A stretch of 64,000 nt of DNA, taken from NCBI RefSeq assembly GCF_008033135.1, contig NZ_CP041335.1:2485925-2549924 (forward strand). Direction: 5' to 3'. How positions within the stretch are numbered: position 1 is the stretch's first letter; every line of letters starts with the position of its first letter. Under the pieces are notes generated by a model, which had not been told where the DNA came from, did no database searches, and worked only from the letters and a program-made list of their open reading frames with translations. This document shows positions 31,793-41,485 of the stretch, in pieces. The stretch is from Chitinolyticbacter meiyuanensis. Lineage in GTDB: Bacteria > Pseudomonadota > Gammaproteobacteria > Burkholderiales > Chitinibacteraceae. A program made the position numbers and the translations under genes.

Positions 31793-32284
31793 TTACATTT
31801 CCTTGTTTTCCTTGATGTTCCATGCCACCGCGATCTCGGCACCCTGGCCGCCACGGTCGGTCTGCTCCCAGTACTGCTTGCGCACGCGCGCGGCCTGGAA
31901 GCCGTAGTTCATGATCAAGCGCTCCTGCGGATCGTTCGGGTCGGTACCCTTGACCTGGGCCGAGGTCACCAGCACCTCTTCCAGCGTGATCTTGGCGAAC
32001 TCGATCTGGTCGCCGCCGGACTTGCAGGCGGAGAGCTCGATCTTGTCCAGGTGCTTGCCGGTGGCGCAGTGCTTGATGATGGCCGGACTGGATTTATCCA
32101 TGTAGGCCGTCACGTACAGGTCGTTGAAGCTGGCCTTGCCCGCGCCACCGCCACCGCCTGCCGCCATGGAACCAGGCTGGCTCGCGCCCCAGGAGAACGA
32201 CTGGATGTCGCTCCAGCCCTTGTGCTTGCTGTCCTTCGATTCGCCGGTGGTGCCATCCACCTTCATGAACATTGATGCGGCCAT
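31793..32284 (-). CDS. hcp: T6SS inner tube protein Hcp
   Basis: The 163-residue Hcp (TssD) forms hexamers that stack into the secreted tube. Diagnostic segments are MFMKVDGTTGESKDSKHKGW, IQSFSWGASQPGS, FNDLYVTAYMDKSSPAI and VKGTDPNDPQERLIMNYGF. A glycine-rich loop (MAAGGGGGAGKAS) replaces the usual shorter turn. It is spaced 42 bp from tssC and 50 bp from tagJ, wider gaps than elsewhere in the cluster, consistent with its own strong ribosome site. Confidence 0.95.
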   Translation of the reverse strand: MAASMFMKVDGTTGESKDSKHKGWSDIQSFSWGASQPGSMAAGGGGGAGKASFNDLYVTAYMDKSSPAIIKHCATGKHLDKIELSACKSGGDQIEFAKITLEEVLVTSAQVKGTDPNDPQERLIMNYGFQAARVRKQYWEQTDRGGQGAEIAVAWNIKENKEM

Positions 32285-32326
32285 GGGTTACTACTCCTTT
32301 GTCGATATGGGGGAGATTGCCGGGAT

Positions 32327-33826
32327 TCAGCCGTCGGCCTCTTTCAGCGACGGCAGCTTGGAAACCAGCCGCAGGGATACGGTCAGCCCTTCGAGCTGGT
32401 AATGCGGGCGCAGGAAGAACTTGGCGGCGTAGTAGCCGGGGTTGTCCTCCTGCTCTTCGACCAGGACCTCGGCGGCGGCCAGCGGCTTGCGCGCCTTGGT
32501 CTCCTGCGACGAGTTGGCTGGATCGCCATCGACGTAGTTCATGATCCAGCCGTTGAGCCAGCGCTCCATCTCGTCGCGCTCGCGGAACGAGCCGATCTTG
32601 TCGCGCACGATGCACTTGAGGTAATGCGCGAAGCGGCAGCAGGCGAACAGGTACGGCAGGCGCGCCGAGAGCCGCGCATTGGCCGAGGCGTCGGCGTCGG
32701 TGTATTCGGCCGGCTGCTGCAGCGATTGCGCGCCGATGAAGGCGGCGAAATCCGAGTTCTTGCGATGGATCAGCGGCATGAAGCCGTTCTTGGCGAGCTC
32801 CGCCTCGCGCCGGTCGCTGATGGCGATCTCGGTCGGGCACTTCATGTCGACGCCACCGTCGTCGGTCGGGAAGCTGTGGGTGGGCAGGTTTTCCACCGAA
32901 CCGCCCGATTCCACGCCGCGGATCGACGAGCACCAGCCGTATTGCTTGAACGAGCGGTTGATGTTCACGCCCATGGCATAGGCCGAGTTGGCCCAGGTAT
33001 AGCGATCGTGGTTCGCGCTGTCGGTGTCTTCCTCGAAATCGAACTCGTCCACTGGGTTGGTACGCGCGCCGTAAGGCAGGCGGGCCAGGAAACGCGGCAC
33101 GGTGAGCGCGAGGTAGCGCGCATCTTCCGAGGCACGCAGGCTGCGCCAGGCGGCGTATTCGGTGTTCTGGAAGATCTTGGTCAGATCACGCGGATTGGCC
33201 AGCTCCTGCCACGATTCCATCTGCATCACGGCAGGTGCCGCAGCGGCGATGAAGGGGCAATGCGCGGCGGCGGCGATGCGGGCAAGCTCGCCCAGCGTTT
33301 CGACATCGGGCGGGCTGTGATCGAACTGGAAATCACCGATCAGGCAGCCGAAGGGCTCTCCACCGAACTGGCCGTATTCCTCTTCGTACACCTTCTTGAA
33401 CAGCGGTCCCTGATCCCAGCCCACGCCCTTGTGGCGCTTGAGATTGCGCGCCAGCTCCTTCTTGGAGATCGGCAGCACGCGAATCTTCAGAAGCTCGTCG
33501 GTCTCGGTGTTGTTCACCAGGTGATGCAGGCCGCGCCACGCCCCTTCCAGCTGCTGGAACTCGGCATGGTGCAGCACCTCGTTCACCTGCTCGGAGAGCT
33601 TGCGGTCGATTTCGGCGATGATGGCCTGGATGGCACCGTAGGCATCGGCCGAGATGGTCACGCTCTGGTGTAGCGCCTGCTGCGCCAGCGTGCGCACGGC
33701 ATTCTCGACGGCGCTCCTGGCCTGCTCGGTCTTGGGGCGGAATTCCTTCTGCAGCAGCGCGGCGAATTCGCTCTCGGCATATTCGGTTTCGCGCTCGCGG
33801 GTCAGCAGCGTATCGGCCTGGTTCAT
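32327..33826 (-). CDS. tssC: T6SS sheath large subunit TssC
   Basis: This 499-residue sheath protein assembles with TssB around the Hcp tube. Family hallmarks are the N-terminal helix IQAIIAEIDRKLSEQVNEVLHH, QQLEGAWRGLHHLVNNTETDELLKIRV, FGCLIGDFQFDHSPPDVETL, LTKIFQNTEYAAWRSLR and YLALTVPRFLARLPYG. Its C-terminus carries KCIVRDKIGSFRERDEMERW. Only 12 bp separate it from the tssB stop, and the two are co-produced. Confidence 0.95.
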   Translation of the reverse strand: MNQADTLLTRERETEYAESEFAALLQKEFRPKTEQARSAVENAVRTLAQQALHQSVTISADAYGAIQAIIAEIDRKLSEQVNEVLHHAEFQQLEGAWRGLHHLVNNTETDELLKIRVLPISKKELARNLKRHKGVGWDQGPLFKKVYEEEYGQFGGEPFGCLIGDFQFDHSPPDVETLGELARIAAAAHCPFIAAAAPAVMQMESWQELANPRDLTKIFQNTEYAAWRSLRASEDARYLALTVPRFLARLPYGARTNPVDEFDFEEDTDSANHDRYTWANSAYAMGVNINRSFKQYGWCSSIRGVESGGSVENLPTHSFPTDDGGVDMKCPTEIAISDRREAELAKNGFMPLIHRKNSDFAAFIGAQSLQQPAEYTDADASANARLSARLPYLFACCRFAHYLKCIVRDKIGSFRERDEMERWLNGWIMNYVDGDPANSSQETKARKPLAAAEVLVEEQEDNPGYYAAKFFLRPHYQLEGLTVSLRLVSKLPSLKEADG

Positions 33827-33838
33827 GGTCGCCTCCGG

Positions 33839-34375
33839 TCAGCGCGCATCGGTGGTGGGGTCGGCCAGCTCGGCGGCGGGCGTGCTGGCCAGCACCTGCA
33901 GCAAGGCTGGGTCCTGCAGCACGCGGCCGATCAGCTCCTCTGCGCCGCTCTTGCCATCCATGTAGGAGAGCAGGTTGGCGAGCTGGGTACGGGCGTCCAG
34001 CAGCTTGCCCAGCGGCTCGACCTTGCGTGCCACGTGGGCCGGCGAAAAATCGTCCAGCCGCTCGAAGGTCAGGTCGACCTGCAGCAGCCCGTCGCCCGTC
34101 AGCGTGTTCGGCACCTGGAAGGCCACACGTGGTTGCAGCGATTTCATGCGCTCGTCGAAGTTGTCGATGTCCACTTCCATGAACTTGCGCTCGGCCAGCT
34201 CAGGCAGCGGCTCGTGCGGCTTGCCGGCCAGATCGGCCAGCACGCCCATCACGAAGGGCAGCTGCACCTTGCGCTCCGCGCCGTAGATTTCGACGTCGTA
34301 CTCGATCTGCACGCGCGGCGCGCGATTGCGCGCGACGAACTTCTGGCCGCTGCCGGCGTTTCTGTGATCAGCCAT
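33839..34375 (-). CDS. tssB: T6SS sheath small subunit TssB
   Basis: The 178-residue sheath partner begins with the usual KFVARNRAPRVQIEYDVE, continues KVQLPFVMGVLADLAG, FMEVDIDNFDERMKSLQPRV and the C-terminal helix ARTQLANLLSYMDGKSGAEE. Length fits the family. It sits directly upstream of tssC and 66 bp after tssA, where a ribosome site and possible internal promoter could lie. Confidence 0.95.
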   Translation of the reverse strand: MADHRNAGSGQKFVARNRAPRVQIEYDVEIYGAERKVQLPFVMGVLADLAGKPHEPLPELAERKFMEVDIDNFDERMKSLQPRVAFQVPNTLTGDGLLQVDLTFERLDDFSPAHVARKVEPLGKLLDARTQLANLLSYMDGKSGAEELIGRVLQDPALLQVLASTPAAELADPTTDAR

Positions 34376-34441
34376 GGTCTTGGGCTCCTCGGTGGGACAA
34401 CGGTCGGGTGGCGCTCACGGCGCCCGATAGGAAGCGGCAGG

Positions 34442-35461
34442 TCATCCATTGCTCCTGCCGATCAGGAGATCGATCTGGCCCAGGCTGTCGGGCGCCAGAT
34501 CGCGCACGATGTCGTAGAAGCCGAGCTGCATCAGCCGCTGCGCCCGTCGCAACAGGATGGGCGCCGGGTGGCTGGGCTCGTGACGTTCCAGGTAGTGGCA
34601 GATCTTGTCGAGCAGCAGGTGCACGTCTTCGCGGCTGGCGAGCTCCAGCGCGCGCCAGTCCACGCCGCTTTGAACGAGCGGCGCTGCCGCCACCGGCGTC
34701 GCGGCATCCAGCGTGGCAGGGGCGCGCTCCAGGCTGGGCTGGCAGATATCAAGCACCCGTTGCAGCACGCGGCGTGCCCCGGCGGTATCCGGCACCCAGG
34801 CGATGCCCAGCGTCTCTTCGCAGTGGGCAGTGATGGCATCCAGGGCGGCAATCGCGGCGGGCAAGGCGCGCAAGCTCGGGTCGCCCCCTGCCCATGCACG
34901 GGTGAGCTCACCACGCAGCCGGTCGCTACCACCGGGGAAGACATCTGCCGCCCCATCGAGCACCGGTTCTGCATCACGCCAGGCCAGGCCCGTGGCCGCC
35001 AGTGGCGCGGCGCGTAGCGCGCGCAGGCCCTGCTGTGGGTCGACCAGCCCGGCCAGTGCGTTGTGCCGTGGCAGCGGGTCGGTCACGCCATCCTCTTCGA
35101 GCGCCGGATGCAGCACCGGGCCGAACTGTGCCAGCAAGCCGGCCACCAATTGCAGTCCGTCGGCGTAGCCGGCGAGCCCATGCAGCTCCGTCCACGCCTG
35201 CCCCAGCAACACCGCCACGCGCAGATCCTTGCTGCGTGCCAGCAGCGCCTCGGCCTGCACGGCCACCTCGCGCCATTCGGGCTGCTGCGCCGGGATGATG
35301 GTGTCGCCGTACTGCTGTTCGGAGCGCGGCTGGGCCGCCTGCATCAGCTGCAGGAAACCCGCGTCGTACTCCAGGTCCGGCCCGCCGGGCGCGGTGTCGC
35401 TGACCGGCGCCAACAGTGCCGTGAATCGATCGGACAGGGGTGGGTGCATCGTGGCGTTCAT
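34442..35461 (-). CDS. tssA: T6SS assembly cap protein TssA (ImpA_N type)
   Basis: The 339-residue protein primes and caps the tail sheath. The ImpA N-terminal domain is clear: PGGPDLEYDAGFLQLMQAAQ, PEWREVAVQAEALLARSKDLRVAVLLGQAW, GYADGLQLVAGLLAQFGPVLHPA. The C-terminal half carries ASREDVHLLLDKICHYLERHEPSHPAPILLRRA, typical of the shorter TssA1 group. ATG at 35461 overlaps the ppkA-like stop in an ATGA junction; a second ATG four codons on (35449) is also possible. Confidence 0.92.
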   Translation of the reverse strand: MNATMHPPLSDRFTALLAPVSDTAPGGPDLEYDAGFLQLMQAAQPRSEQQYGDTIIPAQQPEWREVAVQAEALLARSKDLRVAVLLGQAWTELHGLAGYADGLQLVAGLLAQFGPVLHPALEEDGVTDPLPRHNALAGLVDPQQGLRALRAAPLAATGLAWRDAEPVLDGAADVFPGGSDRLRGELTRAWAGGDPSLRALPAAIAALDAITAHCEETLGIAWVPDTAGARRVLQRVLDICQPSLERAPATLDAATPVAAAPLVQSGVDWRALELASREDVHLLLDKICHYLERHEPSHPAPILLRRAQRLMQLGFYDIVRDLAPDSLGQIDLLIGRSNG

Positions 35462-37191
35462 TCGAAGCGGTGTCCGATCACGTTGCCGCTGCTACCGGCC
35501 ACCAGCTCGATGCGGGTGCGGAACGGCGTCAGCGTGCCATTGCGGATTTCGATGTCGTAGCTGCCCGGCGCGAGCGACAAGGACTTCAGCGGCGGGCTCA
35601 CCCCGCGCTTGCTGCCGTTCACGTACACCTCGCCCCAGGGCGCAATCTGCAACTTCACCGCCAGCGGTTTGGCTTCCGGCGTCGGCGTGATGGAGGGCAA
35701 GGCCTGCTCACGCGCTACGGCCTCGGCCAATGCTTTACGCGCCTCGATTTCGTGGCTGCCGCCGACGTAGCGCTGCAGGTAATCCTGATAAGCCGCAGCG
35801 GTACCGAGCGAACGCGCCTCCAGCCACGCGGCCTCGGCCACATCGACGGCCGGCGTCGGCAGTACTGCCACGGCAGAGGCCGGCGCAGCGGTCGGCACGG
35901 GCGCCACCGTGGGGACCGGTGTCGCCGGGCGTGGGCTGGGTTGCGGGCTGTCGGCGGCCACCAGCTGGACTTCGACCGGTTGGCGCGACTGCAGCAAGGC
36001 AAAGGCCCCACCACCAAGCAGCAATACGGCGGCACCCGCCGCGAGCGCCCAGACGCCCCAGCGCCGCCGAACCGGCTGCGCCGGCGCCAATAATGTCGCC
36101 GTTTCGGGGGATGATGCAGGCAATGGCTCGGCCACTGGCTCCGGAACGATTGCTACGGCGGGTTCAACGGACTCGGCGGATTGGGCCGGTGCCACTACCG
36201 CTTCCTGCTCCAGCTCGGGCGTCGGTAACGCAGCCGGTGCGATGGGCGTGACGTCTGGCACGCTGTACTGCCCCGGCGCGTTGGATTGCAGCCCCAGCAA
36301 GGCGGCGAAGGCGACCACATTCTGCGGCCGATCCTCGATCCTTACCTGCAGTGCCTTGTCCGCAGCTTGCAGCAGGCGCTGGCTGTAGCCCAGCGCGCGG
36401 CCGGCCAGCGGCACGTAGCTGTCCTGGATGCTGCGCACCACGGCGGCCGGCGGCAACTCGCCACTGACCAGCACATGGATCACCGCGCCCAGCGCGTAGA
36501 GATCAGTCCACGGCCCCTGGCGGAAGGCGGGATCGTCGGTGTATTGCTCGATCGGCGCGTAGCCGGGCTTGAGCATGATGGTGCTGTCGTCGACCAGATC
36601 GCCGATCAGCTTGCGCGCGGCACCGAAGTCGAGCAGTACCGGGCGGCCGTCGGGCTGGATCAGGATGTTGTCGAGCGCGATGTCGCGGTGGAAGCATTGC
36701 GCGCGATGCAGCGTTTCCAGCGCGCCGAGCAGCGCCGCCATCAGTCGCAGCACCTCGGCCTCCGCCAGCGCCCTGCCCCCGGCCAGCCTTTGCTTCAGCG
36801 TCTGGCCTTCGTAGTACGGCGTCGCCATATAGGCGGTGCCGTGGTCTTCCCAGAAGCGCAATACCTTGATGAGGCCCGGATGGTCGAACTGCGCCAGCAA
36901 CCGTGCCTCGTTGATGAAGCCGCTCTGCCCGGCGCGGAAAGTGGCGGCATAGCGATCGCTGCGCAGCGAGACGGTCAAGTCACCGCGGCGGATCGCCAGC
37001 ATGCTGGGCATGTATTCCTTGATCGCCACTACCCGCTGCAGCGCATGGTCGAACGCGCGGTAGACGATGCCGAAGCCGCCCACGCCCAGCACGCCGGTGA
37101 TCTCCAGCTCGCCCATGCGATGGCCCAGCGGCAGCGGCTGCGTCGGGCCGGATTCGATGGTCGTGATGTCGTTCAGCATCTCGGTGCTCAT
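35458..37191 (-). CDS. ppkA: PpkA-like Ser/Thr kinase with PEGA domain, T6SS control
   Basis: This is a 577-residue transmembrane kinase. The kinase domain (about 28-300) has the glycine loop GVGGFG, Lys58 in VAIKEY, HRD at 168-170 (FHRDIALDNIL) and DFG at 188-190, so it looks active. A Pro-rich stretch precedes one membrane helix (ALAAGAAVLLLGGGAFALL, near 380-400). The outer part has a Pro/Thr linker, a helical segment and a C-terminal PEGA-like domain (LQIAPWGEVYVNGSKRG onward). It likely phosphorylates the FHA protein encoded at 45511 to trigger assembly, countered by the phosphatase at 47169. It lies between tagF and tssA with 4-bp overlaps on both sides. Confidence 0.92.
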   Translation of the reverse strand: MSTEMLNDITTIESGPTQPLPLGHRMGELEITGVLGVGGFGIVYRAFDHALQRVVAIKEYMPSMLAIRRGDLTVSLRSDRYAATFRAGQSGFINEARLLAQFDHPGLIKVLRFWEDHGTAYMATPYYEGQTLKQRLAGGRALAEAEVLRLMAALLGALETLHRAQCFHRDIALDNILIQPDGRPVLLDFGAARKLIGDLVDDSTIMLKPGYAPIEQYTDDPAFRQGPWTDLYALGAVIHVLVSGELPPAAVVRSIQDSYVPLAGRALGYSQRLLQAADKALQVRIEDRPQNVVAFAALLGLQSNAPGQYSVPDVTPIAPAALPTPELEQEAVVAPAQSAESVEPAVAIVPEPVAEPLPASSPETATLLAPAQPVRRRWGVWALAAGAAVLLLGGGAFALLQSRQPVEVQLVAADSPQPSPRPATPVPTVAPVPTAAPASAVAVLPTPAVDVAEAAWLEARSLGTAAAYQDYLQRYVGGSHEIEARKALAEAVAREQALPSITPTPEAKPLAVKLQIAPWGEVYVNGSKRGVSPPLKSLSLAPGSYDIEIRNGTLTPFRTRIELVAGSSGNVIGHRFE

Positions 37192-37868
37192 GCGGCATAT
37201 CCCTGAGGGCCGAACAGGCGGGCGAACAGCGCGTTGTTGAGCGCACCGGTGTGGGCATGGGTCTGCAAGGGCGAGCCGTCGCCCTGGTGGGTCCACCAGA
37301 AGCTGGTGGTGCCCCCGGCATCGAAGTACTGCGACAGCCCCGGCCACGCCGTCACGCCGGTCGCGGCGGGATCGAGCACGCCAGGGGCGCTGCTGCGTGG
37401 CATGGCACCGCGCCAGGCGCCGGGCAGCGACGCGAGCGCGCTGCTCAACCGGTCCGGCGAATGACCGTGGCGGATGGCGGCCAGCAAGGCCGCGCCGGTG
37501 TGTTCATAGATCACTGCCGCCTGGTCGAGGCCGGTGCCGACGAAGCCCGCCAGCGGCAGCTGCAACATGGCAGCCACCGGGTAATAGCGCCCTACCCGAT
37601 CGCAACTGGGCGCCAGCGAACCCAACTGCACGTAGTCAGCTCCCAATCCTGCCGGCAGCAGGAAATTCCATACCGGTGCCACTGCGTAATGGCGCGGCAG
37701 CATCTGCGGATCAGCCTGCTGCAGCGCCGCGAGGCCCTGCTGCATCCAGTGCTCCCACCCTCGCAACAAGGCATAGGGCAAATCGCGGGCCACGAAATCG
37801 CCGGCGGCAGGAATTTTGCCGTACCAGCCGACCTGCCCCAGCGACAAGGTGCGTGCAGCCATGTTCAT
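37188..37868 (-). CDS. tagF: TagF/ImpM, post-translational T6SS repressor
   Basis: The 226-residue protein is of the TagF/ImpM family: LGQVGWYGKIPAAGDFVARDL at its start, LPYALLRGWEHWMQQGL, then PVWNFLLPAG and DRVGRYYPVAAMLQLP. In Pseudomonas TagF blocks T6SS assembly through the FHA protein. The ATG at 37868 overlaps the tssM stop (ATGA). A second ATG two codons on has little support. Its stop overlaps the kinase start the same way. Confidence 0.93.
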   Translation of the reverse strand: MNMAARTLSLGQVGWYGKIPAAGDFVARDLPYALLRGWEHWMQQGLAALQQADPQMLPRHYAVAPVWNFLLPAGLGADYVQLGSLAPSCDRVGRYYPVAAMLQLPLAGFVGTGLDQAAVIYEHTGAALLAAIRHGHSPDRLSSALASLPGAWRGAMPRSSAPGVLDPAATGVTAWPGLSQYFDAGGTTSFWWTHQGDGSPLQTHAHTGALNNALFARLFGPQGYAA

Positions 37869-40800
37869 GTGCGCCCCGGGCAGGAGAACGATTCGAGCTG
37901 CGCCAGCCGGAACGGGCTGCGCACACTTGATGCGGTGACTTCGAACGTCACCTTGCTGCCGCCCAGATCGAAGGTGGCGATCATCTGCTCCGGCACCCGG
38001 CCGGGGGACAACGTCGCCCGATCGAACAGGCGGTGCAGCGCCCACGGGCCTTCGGTGACGAAGCCACCGCCAACGCTGCCAACGCCGGTGACCTGCACGC
38101 GCACCTGGTTGCTGCCACGCGGCCCCGGCCACTGCACCTGCATCGGCACCTGCGGGCCATGTGCATAGCGCACGATCTGACCGTCGATATCGAGCACGAT
38201 CTGCGAGATGTTGGCGTCCATCTGCAAGGGCTTGAGCTCGACGCGGATCGTCGGCGTGCGCGCGCCGCCGGCGAAATAGACATCGCGGATCACCGCAGCG
38301 CGCTCGAACGCCGGCAGATAACCCGCCGTCTGACCGCCCTCGCCCTTGAAGCGCCAGGGGCGCGCGGCGGTATCGACCTGGCTGGCGAGGTTCTTCTGGA
38401 AGAAGTCGTCCATCAGGCCGGCCGGCGCGAACAGCTGGGCAAAATCGCCCGTGGTCATGTCGCGCGCTGAGCCGCGCACCAGTGGATAGCGTCCGCTCAC
38501 GGCCTGGCGGCAGAAATCGCCAATGGTGGCCGCTGCGTTACGACCCAGTTGCTGGTGCACCAGCTGGGCCACATGGCTGTCCGAAGCGCTCGCAAGCTCG
38601 CCCAGCATGCCGCGGAACGGCAACGGCAGGCGGCCTGCGTCGGCATGGATGCGGCTGAGCACTTCGTCGCTGGGCGGCGCGCTGCCGTCGCGCAACGCGG
38701 CATCGGTCGCGGTCAGGTAGGTGTAGAACTCGTTCAGCGTTTCCCGCACGGCATCGATGGGCGCGGCTGTGCCGTTGGGGCCGGGCTGCACGAACTGGCG
38801 CAGCGCGGCGAAGCGGTTGTCGACCACCTGCTCGGGGCGCTCTGCCTTGCCGGCTACCGCGGGTTCGGCGGACTCCGGCTCGCCAAAGAGATCGACCAGC
38901 GATTCGCGGGTGGCGCCTACCTTGTCGCGCGCTTGTTCGATCAGGTTGCGTTCGTCGTCCTTGCTGTCGCGCAGCAAAGTCGTTTCGCGCGAAGCGGCGC
39001 TCATCAGCCGCAACAGCGGCGAATCGGGCGCCGACAGCGTACGCGCCACCTGGATGTTCTGTGCCAGCGTGGGGCTGCTGCGCAGCCGCAGGTCGGCAAG
39101 ATAGCCCTCCCACGCAGCGATGTAGTCGGCGAAATAGAGCCGCTTGACCTCGCGCACCCAGTTGGCCTGCGATTCCGGGCCGGTGATCTGCGGCTGGCGC
39201 AGCGCCAGCACCCAAGTCTCCTCCCGTGCGCGGCTCGCTACATCACGCTCGACGCGCGGGGCAAAACCCTGCCAGTAGCCGCGGTAGGTATAGAGGCCGG
39301 GCACGCCGCGATTGAGGCTGGTGCCGCTGGCCCGGGCGAATACCAGCGTCGCCTGCGGGCCGACCACCTCCACCGCGTTGAAGCCCGGCAACGTCGCGTC
39401 GTGCAGCAGTGCGCGCCGCATGCCGCTGTAGCTGCGCTCGGCCAGCGTGTGGCCTCGCAGGCGCTCGCGCACCTGCGCCACCAGCGCATCATCCTTGGCA
39501 TAGGGCGAGCTGACCGCGCGCTCGGCGAACAATCGCGCCAGATGCTGACGCAGTGCGGCGCGTTGCGCGCGGGTGATGTCGCGCCCCAGGCTGCGCTCGA
39601 TATCGAAGGACAACCAGGCCTGCAGGAAGTCGGCGTCGTAGTGCGCCGCGTCGTACAGCATCAGATAGGCCTTGAGCGACCCGTAGGAAAACTCCAGGTC
39701 CCCCGCCGGCGCATTGCGCAGGCCTTCTTCCAGCCGCCGCGCCATCAGCGGCAGCAGCGCATCCTCGAGCGCATGGCCGTAGGCGCCGTCGGCGGCGGCC
39801 ATCAGCTTGTCACCTTGGTAGAGGCCAAGCCGGTGGCCCAGCGGCGCATGGTTCACGTCGAAGCGGGCACTGGCCGGCAAGGCACGCAATTCGTCGAGCG
39901 CCGGCATCAGCGCCGTGGCGGCACTGCGCTCGTTCACCTTGACCACGGCGATACGCGCGGCGACCTGTGGCAGCTTGGCCGCCACCTCGTCGATGTATTG
40001 CTGGTTGTGGCGATAGCTGACCAGCCAGCCCAGCAGCAACGCCACCGATGCGACGGCCGCCGCCGCATAGCCGGCGCGCCGTGCCCAGCGCCGCCGTTGC
40101 TGCCAGCGCTCGTTGTGGCCGGCGAGCCCCGCCTCCTTGAAGATCACGTCCTGCATCAGGCTGCGCAGGAAAAAGCTGCGCCCGGGCTCACCGACCTGCG
40201 GTGCATAAGCACGGCCATCGATTTGCAGGAAGCGCTTGATGCCACCCATCACCCGGTCGAACACCGTGCCTTCCTGGGTGCCGCTGGTGAAATAGACGCC
40301 GCGCAGCAGCGCCCGCTCTTCGAAGCGCGATTCGGCGAACACCTGCGTGAGGAACTGGCCCAGCAGCCCTTGCAGGCCGGCGAATTCCTGCGGCAGCAGG
40401 TAGGCCAGCTCGCGCTGGCGCGGGTCGTGCTCGGCCAGCAGTTGCTCGGGCAGGCCGGCATAGAGCCGTTGCAACAGTAGCTCGTATTCGGCTGCGAACG
40501 CGCGCTGCAGATCGAAGCCCGGCTGGCTGGTGGTCGCCAGCGGGAAGGTCACGCCCCACACCTGGCCGCGTCCTTCGCGGCCCAGCTGGGCGAAATACTC
40601 GGTGAAGCCGGCCAGCAGATCCACCTTGGTCACCAGCACGTAGACCGGGAAAGCAATACAGAACTCGCCGCGCAGCTCCTGCAGCCGCTTGCGTAGTGTC
40701 ATCGCGTGCTGGGTGCGCTCCTGCTCACCGGCGCCCAAGAGATCGGCCAGGCTGATGGTGAGGATCGCGCCATTGATGGGCTGGCGGGCGCGGAATCGCT

Positions 40801-41485
40801 TCAACAGGCCGACGAAGCCTTGCCATTCCTCCTGATCCTGCTCGCGGTTGCTCTCCTGCATGGTGTAGCGGCCGGCGGTATCGATCAGCACCGCCTCGTT
40901 GGTGAACCACCAGTCGCAGTTGCGGGTGCCGCCCACACCACGGATCGCGGCCTTGCCGAAATGATCGGCCAGCGGGAACTCCAACCCGGCATTGACCAGC
41001 GCCGTAGTCTTGCCCGAGCCCGGCGCGCCGATGAACACATACCACGGCAGCTGATACAGGTATTGCTGCGAGAAGCGATCCAGCCAGCGTGCGGCCCCCT
41101 TGCCCTGAGGTACGAAGCGGGCGGTCTTCAGCCGCTCGACGGCCTCGTCGAAGCGCTGGCCCAGCTCCGCCAGATGCGGATTGGTCGCGACCTCGGCCGC
41201 GCGGGCCTCTGCAGCCGGCGCGCGGATCTGGTTGAGCAACTGGGCATTGAGCTGCGCGGCGCGCCAGGTGCGATACAGCACGCGCGCCAGCCAAATCGCG
41301 AACAGGGCGACGATCAGCAGCCAGCGCACCCATTCGGGCTCCAGCGGCCGGTAACGGCCAATCGCGATCAGCGGCCCGAGCAGCCAGATCAGGCAGGCCA
41401 GCACGATCAGCCCGAGCAGCACCCACAACTGGCGATTGAAGACCATGGCCGTGGCCCGGCCCAGCAGGTCGAACAGCCGGTTCAT
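37865..41485 (-). CDS. tssM: T6SS membrane-complex protein TssM (IcmF)
   Basis: The 1206-residue inner-membrane protein is part of the trans-envelope complex with TssJ and TssL. Two N-terminal helices (LLGLIVLACLIWLLGPLIAI and LLIVALFAIWLARVLY) precede a cytoplasmic NTPase domain with Walker A GAPGSGKT near 155. A third helix (AAAAVASVALLLGWLVSY) lies near residue 475. The large periplasmic part ends in the TssJ-binding beta region (LVRGSARDMTTGDFAQLF, then FDLGGSKVTFEVTASS). Intact across its length. Its ATG overlaps the tssL stop and its stop overlaps tagF. Confidence 0.95.
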   Translation of the reverse strand: MNRLFDLLGRATAMVFNRQLWVLLGLIVLACLIWLLGPLIAIGRYRPLEPEWVRWLLIVALFAIWLARVLYRTWRAAQLNAQLLNQIRAPAAEARAAEVATNPHLAELGQRFDEAVERLKTARFVPQGKGAARWLDRFSQQYLYQLPWYVFIGAPGSGKTTALVNAGLEFPLADHFGKAAIRGVGGTRNCDWWFTNEAVLIDTAGRYTMQESNREQDQEEWQGFVGLLKRFRARQPINGAILTISLADLLGAGEQERTQHAMTLRKRLQELRGEFCIAFPVYVLVTKVDLLAGFTEYFAQLGREGRGQVWGVTFPLATTSQPGFDLQRAFAAEYELLLQRLYAGLPEQLLAEHDPRQRELAYLLPQEFAGLQGLLGQFLTQVFAESRFEERALLRGVYFTSGTQEGTVFDRVMGGIKRFLQIDGRAYAPQVGEPGRSFFLRSLMQDVIFKEAGLAGHNERWQQRRRWARRAGYAAAAVASVALLLGWLVSYRHNQQYIDEVAAKLPQVAARIAVVKVNERSAATALMPALDELRALPASARFDVNHAPLGHRLGLYQGDKLMAAADGAYGHALEDALLPLMARRLEEGLRNAPAGDLEFSYGSLKAYLMLYDAAHYDADFLQAWLSFDIERSLGRDITRAQRAALRQHLARLFAERAVSSPYAKDDALVAQVRERLRGHTLAERSYSGMRRALLHDATLPGFNAVEVVGPQATLVFARASGTSLNRGVPGLYTYRGYWQGFAPRVERDVASRAREETWVLALRQPQITGPESQANWVREVKRLYFADYIAAWEGYLADLRLRSSPTLAQNIQVARTLSAPDSPLLRLMSAASRETTLLRDSKDDERNLIEQARDKVGATRESLVDLFGEPESAEPAVAGKAERPEQVVDNRFAALRQFVQPGPNGTAAPIDAVRETLNEFYTYLTATDAALRDGSAPPSDEVLSRIHADAGRLPLPFRGMLGELASASDSHVAQLVHQQLGRNAAATIGDFCRQAVSGRYPLVRGSARDMTTGDFAQLFAPAGLMDDFFQKNLASQVDTAARPWRFKGEGGQTAGYLPAFERAAVIRDVYFAGGARTPTIRVELKPLQMDANISQIVLDIDGQIVRYAHGPQVPMQVQWPGPRGSNQVRVQVTGVGSVGGGFVTEGPWALHRLFDRATLSPGRVPEQMIATFDLGGSKVTFEVTASSVRSPFRLAQLESFSCPGRT

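Noticed and set aside
32402..33673. Plus-strand frame of 423 codons opposite tssC
   Set aside because: TssC is clear on the minus strand; the plus-strand product is a GC-bias shadow.
38549..40480. Plus-strand open frame of 643 codons opposite tssM
   Set aside because: TssM on the minus strand is complete with Walker A and membrane helices; the plus-strand reading is His/Arg/Gln-rich and has no recognisable domain or ribosome site.
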